DNA of 64,000 nucleotides from contig JAWDGP010000898.1 of NCBI GenBank assembly GCA_033675545.1, positions 62,001-126,000 of the forward strand, in the 5' to 3' direction. Numbering within the stretch: position 1 is the stretch's first letter; each line of letters starts with the position of its first letter. Under the pieces are notes generated by a model, which did not search any database, was not told where the DNA came from, and saw only the letters and a program-made list of their open reading frames with translations. This document shows positions 44,201-64,000 of this stretch, in pieces. The translations under genes were made by a program, and so were the position numbers. The stretch is from Elysia crispata (lineage: Eukaryota; Mollusca; Gastropoda; Plakobranchidae).

Positions 44201-46397
44201 TAGTTACAGTTCATAGGCGAGTTGCAAGCTGCGATCAATCAAGATCACAAACAAGATCCAGAACCATTTGGTGTGAAAAGAAATGTTGATCACTACAATT
44301 TTTAGACCAAAACATTTTTGTCAATCTTTATGTATCTAGCTCCAGACAAAAGGAAAGAAAATGTTTTGTATACAGGGCTATCAATCATCAAAGGTTTTGA
44401 ATTGATAAAATATAGGTACAACATTAATCTGAGGTAGACTTTCTGACACATCAATGTGAAGAGCTGACAGGTTGTAGGCTACACAGTAAAATCAGGTAAT
44501 CACTTTTCCTGATAAAGAAGTATTAGTTGAGTCTGCAGTTCATTTTAAAATCAAGGTAAGTATTAACATATCTATCTAGATAGAGAGCCAATGTTGGCTG
44601 AACCTGCAAAGAAGAAATCTTTAAGGTCTCAATTCAAATTTCTCCCAAATTATCTATAGGCAAGTACACAGCAAAACTTGGGGTTAGCTGAGGCAGTAGT
44701 TCATTTTGCTTGAGGCTTAGAATTAGATATTCACTGCAGTCGTCATGACAAAGAAAAAGGAAACAATGCGTGATATCTTCTTTTTCATTTTTTGTGTCTG
44801 ATGCTTTCTCTATCAAATAACTGAACTAACCTGGTGCTGCACTCTATGTTTTTTTTTAGCTCTTCCAGAGATCCATATTATGCATCCACATCTATGATGT
44901 TGCTCAGATGCCACGTGTGTATACATATTCAAAATCATTCTGACAGATTTGCTCTTGCAATGAGGCAGCAGAAATTACAGAACACATATTGCAGGAATGA
45001 AAAAATCACCTCAATTTAAGAAAGTCAATTGATATATGGCGTATCTTATATCAGCAAAAAGCCAAACAAAGAATAAAAACCTTCCCCTCCCCTCCCCCCC
45101 CCCCCCCTCAATATTTTGCTGGAATTCAAAGCCAAGCAAAAAATTATTAATGTCTTTGGATAAAAAAACAGGGATTTTCATCTTTTTTTCATTATGCCAG
45201 ATGGCAAAGGATCCTTTTGTTTGGCCAACAGAAAAAAAACTCAATAACAAACAACTTACTGTTCTAGCTATTGCCTTTTTATGTACATCCTTTTCTCAAG
45301 GGTCAACAATTTAATTTCAATGTCCATAATGTTTGGTTGTTTATGATGCATATAGCTGAAAAATTACAGAACAGCATTGTGTTTAATGACCCCATCTTAA
45401 AGACATTTTCTTGGTTGTTGAGGTGAAGAGCAAAAAAAACAATTACATGTATACCCTTGAAAGAAAAAACTTGTTTAGTTTCATTTAAAGTGGAATCTTC
45501 AAAGGATCTAAAGCCTTATATATCTTATTTGGTAGAGTGTTGAACTTCCACTACATATAATACAGGTACATATACGGGCTTGAGATATTAGTAATGAGGT
45601 CAGATCTTTCTACAACAATCCATATCGTAAAGGCTGGATGGAACTCTGAAATGTAGAGCTTACAACACTTAGTGTCATTGCACTTAGATGCTGCATCTGT
45701 GGCTGAAAAGATAAGCAGATGCATTCTTCTATTATTAACAATAGTTGCCACCCTTAAAACAGATGCAGAATCAGAAAATGAGCTAAAAGCACGAAAATCC
45801 TTTTGTTAAACAAGAATATCATTTATTCTGTTAAAAAAAGCAAAGACAAGAACCCTGAAACATGGATGGCTGTTCAATATTTTATCTAAATGAGCCCATG
45901 GATGTATTTGTTAGACCTTAATTAGTTTGTCCCAATGTACACAAAAAGAAAACATACCACCATCTCAATTCTTTAGGATGAACTATATCTAGGTCTGCCA
46001 TGGGCGAAAATATAATTGTGAAACACTAAATTTAGTCTACAGTCTAGATAGGCATAAACACACAGATTGAAAGAAACACCAATTTTGCCATACCTATAGA
46101 CAAAATGGATGTATTTCCAATAAAACCAAAAGCTAATGATTAACAATGACATTGAACTTTGCTGAACTAGACACCGATTAGCGAATTGGACAAAAATTTG
46201 AGACTGTACACATATATATCAACATATGCTTATTGAAATATATCTAGACTTCATTTAGCAAGAGAAGATGTCTTATTAACCCCCAAAATCCTTTGTAATG
46301 TATAAACACTCTCATGACTTGAATGCATTTACTATATTGAACAGACGAACCTTAAATGCAAATAATGCTGAACCTAAAAGTCTATTTAGAGTAACGG

Positions 46398-46682
46398 TAC
46401 TAAATTGTTGGTGGAATGCTTATCCCTTAGGTCCAAAATAATTAAATAATAATAATAATAAATCATTTGAATTTGGGGATTGGCAAGCTGCTATGTATTC
46501 AATAGGAATTTCAGTTTTATGTAACAGCTTACACCATGTGTACTAAATGATTGGTGAAATGCTTATCTCTAGGTCCAAAATAATTAAGTAATAATAATAA
46601 AAAATCATTTGAACTTGGGGATTGGCAAGCTGCTATGTAATCAATAGGAATATCAGTTTTATGTAACAGCTTACCCCATGTT
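46398..46682. repeat. Tandem duplication, two copies of 143 bp
   Basis: Copies at 46398-46540 and 46541-46682. They share GGTCCAAAATAATTAA, an (AAT)n stretch, GGGGATTGGCAAGCTGCTAT and TTTTATGTAACAGCTTAC, with few substitutions. Non-coding. Confidence 0.9.
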
Positions 46683-48511
46683 TCAAATGGTCAGGTAAAT
46701 ATTAAAGTCAATTCCAAACTTGTTGGCAAAAATATGTTCTCTTTCTTTTCTTCTTCCACAAATTGAGATCTTATCTAAAATTTCAAAACCCAAGCAAGCA
46801 ATATTTCTGTCAAGATTAATTAAATTAGATGAAATCATGTTTTAAGGTATGGTACTAAAACTATATAAGATTCTCCTCTCCGTCTATATTACTAAGCACA
46901 ACAATGTATAGGAAAATTTATAAACGCAGCCTTGATTAACAATCATCTGAAAGTGGGCTTCTTTAGTTAATTTAAACTAAAATGATAACTAGATTTATAT
47001 TTAGATACTATCTCTATATCTATTCCTAGAAGGTCCTGCTTTCATTTTTACTCAGCAAACTTCCTTAATAAATTTATTACACTAATGAATTACATAAAAA
47101 AAAAAACCATAAGATTCTAATAGAGCCATATCAGTTTTTACATTTGTCAGAAATAAATCACTATTCAACTTTACATTTCTGATCAAGGTGATGAGTACAA
47201 GTACAGCCTTGATACAATTCCAAAGAAATTTGAGATACTAGCGCATAACAAAGAAAACACTCTATGATCTAGATTTCCAAGTTCTGCAAAAACTGTGATG
47301 ACAAAATATTTGGTTGCGGGATAATATCTTAAGTTAACACAATACATGCTGCAAAGTTATATCAAATGTTCCTTCACATTACTAAAAACTTGTTTGCAAC
47401 CAAGAAAATTGAGCGTTATATATTTTATTACCCCAAGCCTGATCTTTGATAAATTGACACTCTTACTGTAATAATCAGCATGACATAGTTTGTTCACAAT
47501 AAAACGTGCATGCACCAATAATGAAACAGACGCAAATAAATTAATACCCCTCAAATTATGATACATTTAAAAATAAGCTAGGTAAAGCCCAAGAGCACCT
47601 ATGATGACATTGCTTTTATCTTGTAGCTTTTGGTGATTAAGATATCATATTTGTCCTCCTAGTATCTTCATGTAATTTTTATCCTGTGTCACAAAATATG
47701 CCATAATAATTTATGCGTATGCCTGTTTGTGGCAACATTCATTATTTGTGATCCTTGTTTTAACTCCCTTAAAAAAAAGCTTCCTTTGGTTTATACAAAT
47801 GATATTTGAGACTCCTGCAAACTTATGAATAATAAAGCATATAACTTGATTTTAAAATGTTTGGCAGTGAAATATAGGTGCCATTCATGAACCTTACATC
47901 ATGATAAATAATGTTTGAAGTTTCTGAACAACCACATGGAAATGCTGTTCAAAGAAGTATTGTTGAAGGCTTCTTTCTTTCAGCCTAGCCTAGATTAGAA
48001 AATGATGCATACTGACCTTAATCTTAATCTTTAGTTTACTTAAAACTATTTATGTCTAATGCTCTAATTTATTATTTACACATGCAGAATAATTTTCTCC
48101 ACTCTATAAGAATACTGGCCTTTTTCAAAATATAAACAATTTTTTTTTGCCATTAGACTTAATGCAGCAGTACATGAGAATACAAAAATAAGTGATGAAT
48201 AACTCACTAGACTAAGGCTTTTTTAGGAAAAAGATTGCTTGCTAAGAAAATATACTACTATGTATTCAAGCTTTGATTTATAAATAAGAGAACAAGAACC
48301 AAGAAAATAAGCTGAACTAAAATGAGATAAAACACATATTTACAACTTTATTTTCCATAAATTTGATAAAATACACATCTTCAAATGCCATATGATAAAA
48401 CTTGAAGAAAAAAAATTAAGTTTTGTTCTTTAACTTGTATGCTTGCATAAGTAATGTTTGAACATCAAAATATGTAGTTAAAATGGCAGAGAATAAAAAC
48501 TGGACAGTATA

Positions 48512-48640
48512 CTAAATCTCCATAGAGGTATCAAGCTGACAGATTCCAGGCCTGATTTTATCCTTGTAAACCATGAGCTCAGGAGGAGAGTTGCATATCC
48601 TCCACTTGGGCTTCCTGACATTTTTTGCTTGCTCATAAGA
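48512..48640 (-). other. Orphan ORF, possible terminal exon or old coding remnant
   Basis: An open stretch of about 42 codons ending TAG at 48514-48512, including KPKWRICNSPPELM and RPGICQLDTSMEI. Its composition looks more protein-like than the surroundings and an AATAAA follows near 48345. I do not recognise it and see no partner exon. It lies about 0.7 kb past the PI3K stop and may simply be 3' UTR. Confidence 0.2.
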
Positions 48641-49338
48641 TTAGCCTACAACTTTGTTATCAGTTTAACTTATTAGTCTTAGTTATGCCAGAGATCTCGA
48701 TGTACCTTGAATTACAGTTTGTCAATAATGGTTAGTTTTAGGTCTTCTTTGAGATATAGCTCATTTTAATAATTTCAGTCTCTAAATCATCTAAATCAGA
48801 AGCTTCTGAAGTAAAAATCTTCATCTACTTCTGAATATGCATTATTTAACTCACAACGACATTAAGAATTGTTTAAGTTTAAAAAAAATTGTCTCATTTA
48901 GTGAGACATCTTAAGAATCCAAACTACAGTTAAGATTTTCTTTCCGACAGATCTTACTCCCAAAATTGAAAGAAATGAACATTTGCATAAATATATAATA
49001 TTCAATAATGAATTTAAACCAACTTAATTTACACAGTTGACACTGTGACATGTCAATCTTCTCCTTATTCTTGTTTGGCTATAATCAAAACATTTCTTGT
49101 TTGGTCTAAGATCTAACGTTACAAATCCATAGTTTTGATAGAAAGGGTTTCTAAGTAAAATTTTACATGTTTCTAAGTTAACTTAATTTTTGCAGAACAA
49201 GATTTCAATAATAATGCAATTTATGAAGAATAAAGATCATTCGTCATATAAGGAGGTATTCATTGCTAATTAAGAAAAAAAATTAATCATAGAAATGCAT
49301 GACCGTTCAATAAATGCCAGTGTTGAGGTCAAAATAGG

Positions 49339-63724
<14,386 letters not shown>

Positions 63725-64000
63725 CTGTAGATGTAACAGAACCATGTTATGATTGAGGGGAATGCAACTGTCTGATATAAACCTCATGAAAATATAGAGC
63801 AATACTTCTCTTTTCCCTGTATTCCCAGTGACCATTAGGTCCACATCTGAAAATGACCTGATAAATCTAGACCTAATCCTATTCAAGTATTTCAAATACA
63901 AGCCCTAGAAATTTCAATCCAGTGCTTTTTTTCTTGTGCAAATCCTAGAAATTTTCAATCCAGTGCTCTATTTATTGTGCGGTTTGCTATACCATAAGAG

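Overview
This is a eukaryotic, animal window (AT-rich, GT-AG introns, long microsatellites). It holds two host genes on the minus strand with a long non-coding gap between them. The genes resemble their bilaterian orthologues closely. Together with very long (GA)n tracts, scattered TCTAGATCTAGA and TACATGTA words, and autonomous Harbinger and Ty1/copia elements, the window suggests a mollusc, perhaps a gastropod. The phylum is inferred from sequence style, not shown by a marker gene.

Gene 1 (minus, about 33.0 to 2.15 kb) is a complete procollagen-lysine hydroxylase (PLOD). I could join 20 coding exons with consistent phases into a 734-residue protein. It has a signal peptide, an N-terminal glycosyltransferase-like domain, a middle accessory domain and a C-terminal Fe(II)/2-oxoglutarate dioxygenase domain with all iron and 2OG ligands. 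Two mobile elements sit in its introns. One is a PIF/Harbinger DNA transposon (4.41-8.07 kb, between exons 18 and 17). It carries a DDE transposase gene and, on the other strand, a MADF-BESS gene, and the two genes are interlocked through each other's introns. The other is a young Ty1/copia fossil (26.1-29.35 kb, between exons 4 and 3) with 262-bp LTRs and a GAGCA target duplication.

The 33-49 kb region has no convincing gene. It holds a cluster of (CTAGAT)-type words just upstream of PLOD, two large compound microsatellite blocks, a candidate non-coding first exon for PLOD near 39.5 kb, a 143-bp tandem duplication and one orphan ORF at 48.5 kb.

Gene 2 (minus, 49.34 kb to beyond the right edge) is the 3' part of a class IA PI3-kinase catalytic subunit closest to p110-alpha (PIK3CA). 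Ten exons give 480 residues covering part of the helical domain and the whole kinase domain. Its introns carry a decayed LINE fragment and two TA-flanked MITEs (55.34-55.82 and 56.50-56.96 kb).

The two host genes have no obvious joint pathway. PLOD modifies collagen in the ER and p110 makes PIP3 at the plasma membrane. I did not find a novel multi-gene system. The least ordinary structures are the interlocked Harbinger gene pair and the copia element whose reading frame begins inside its LTR and runs through its primer-binding site.
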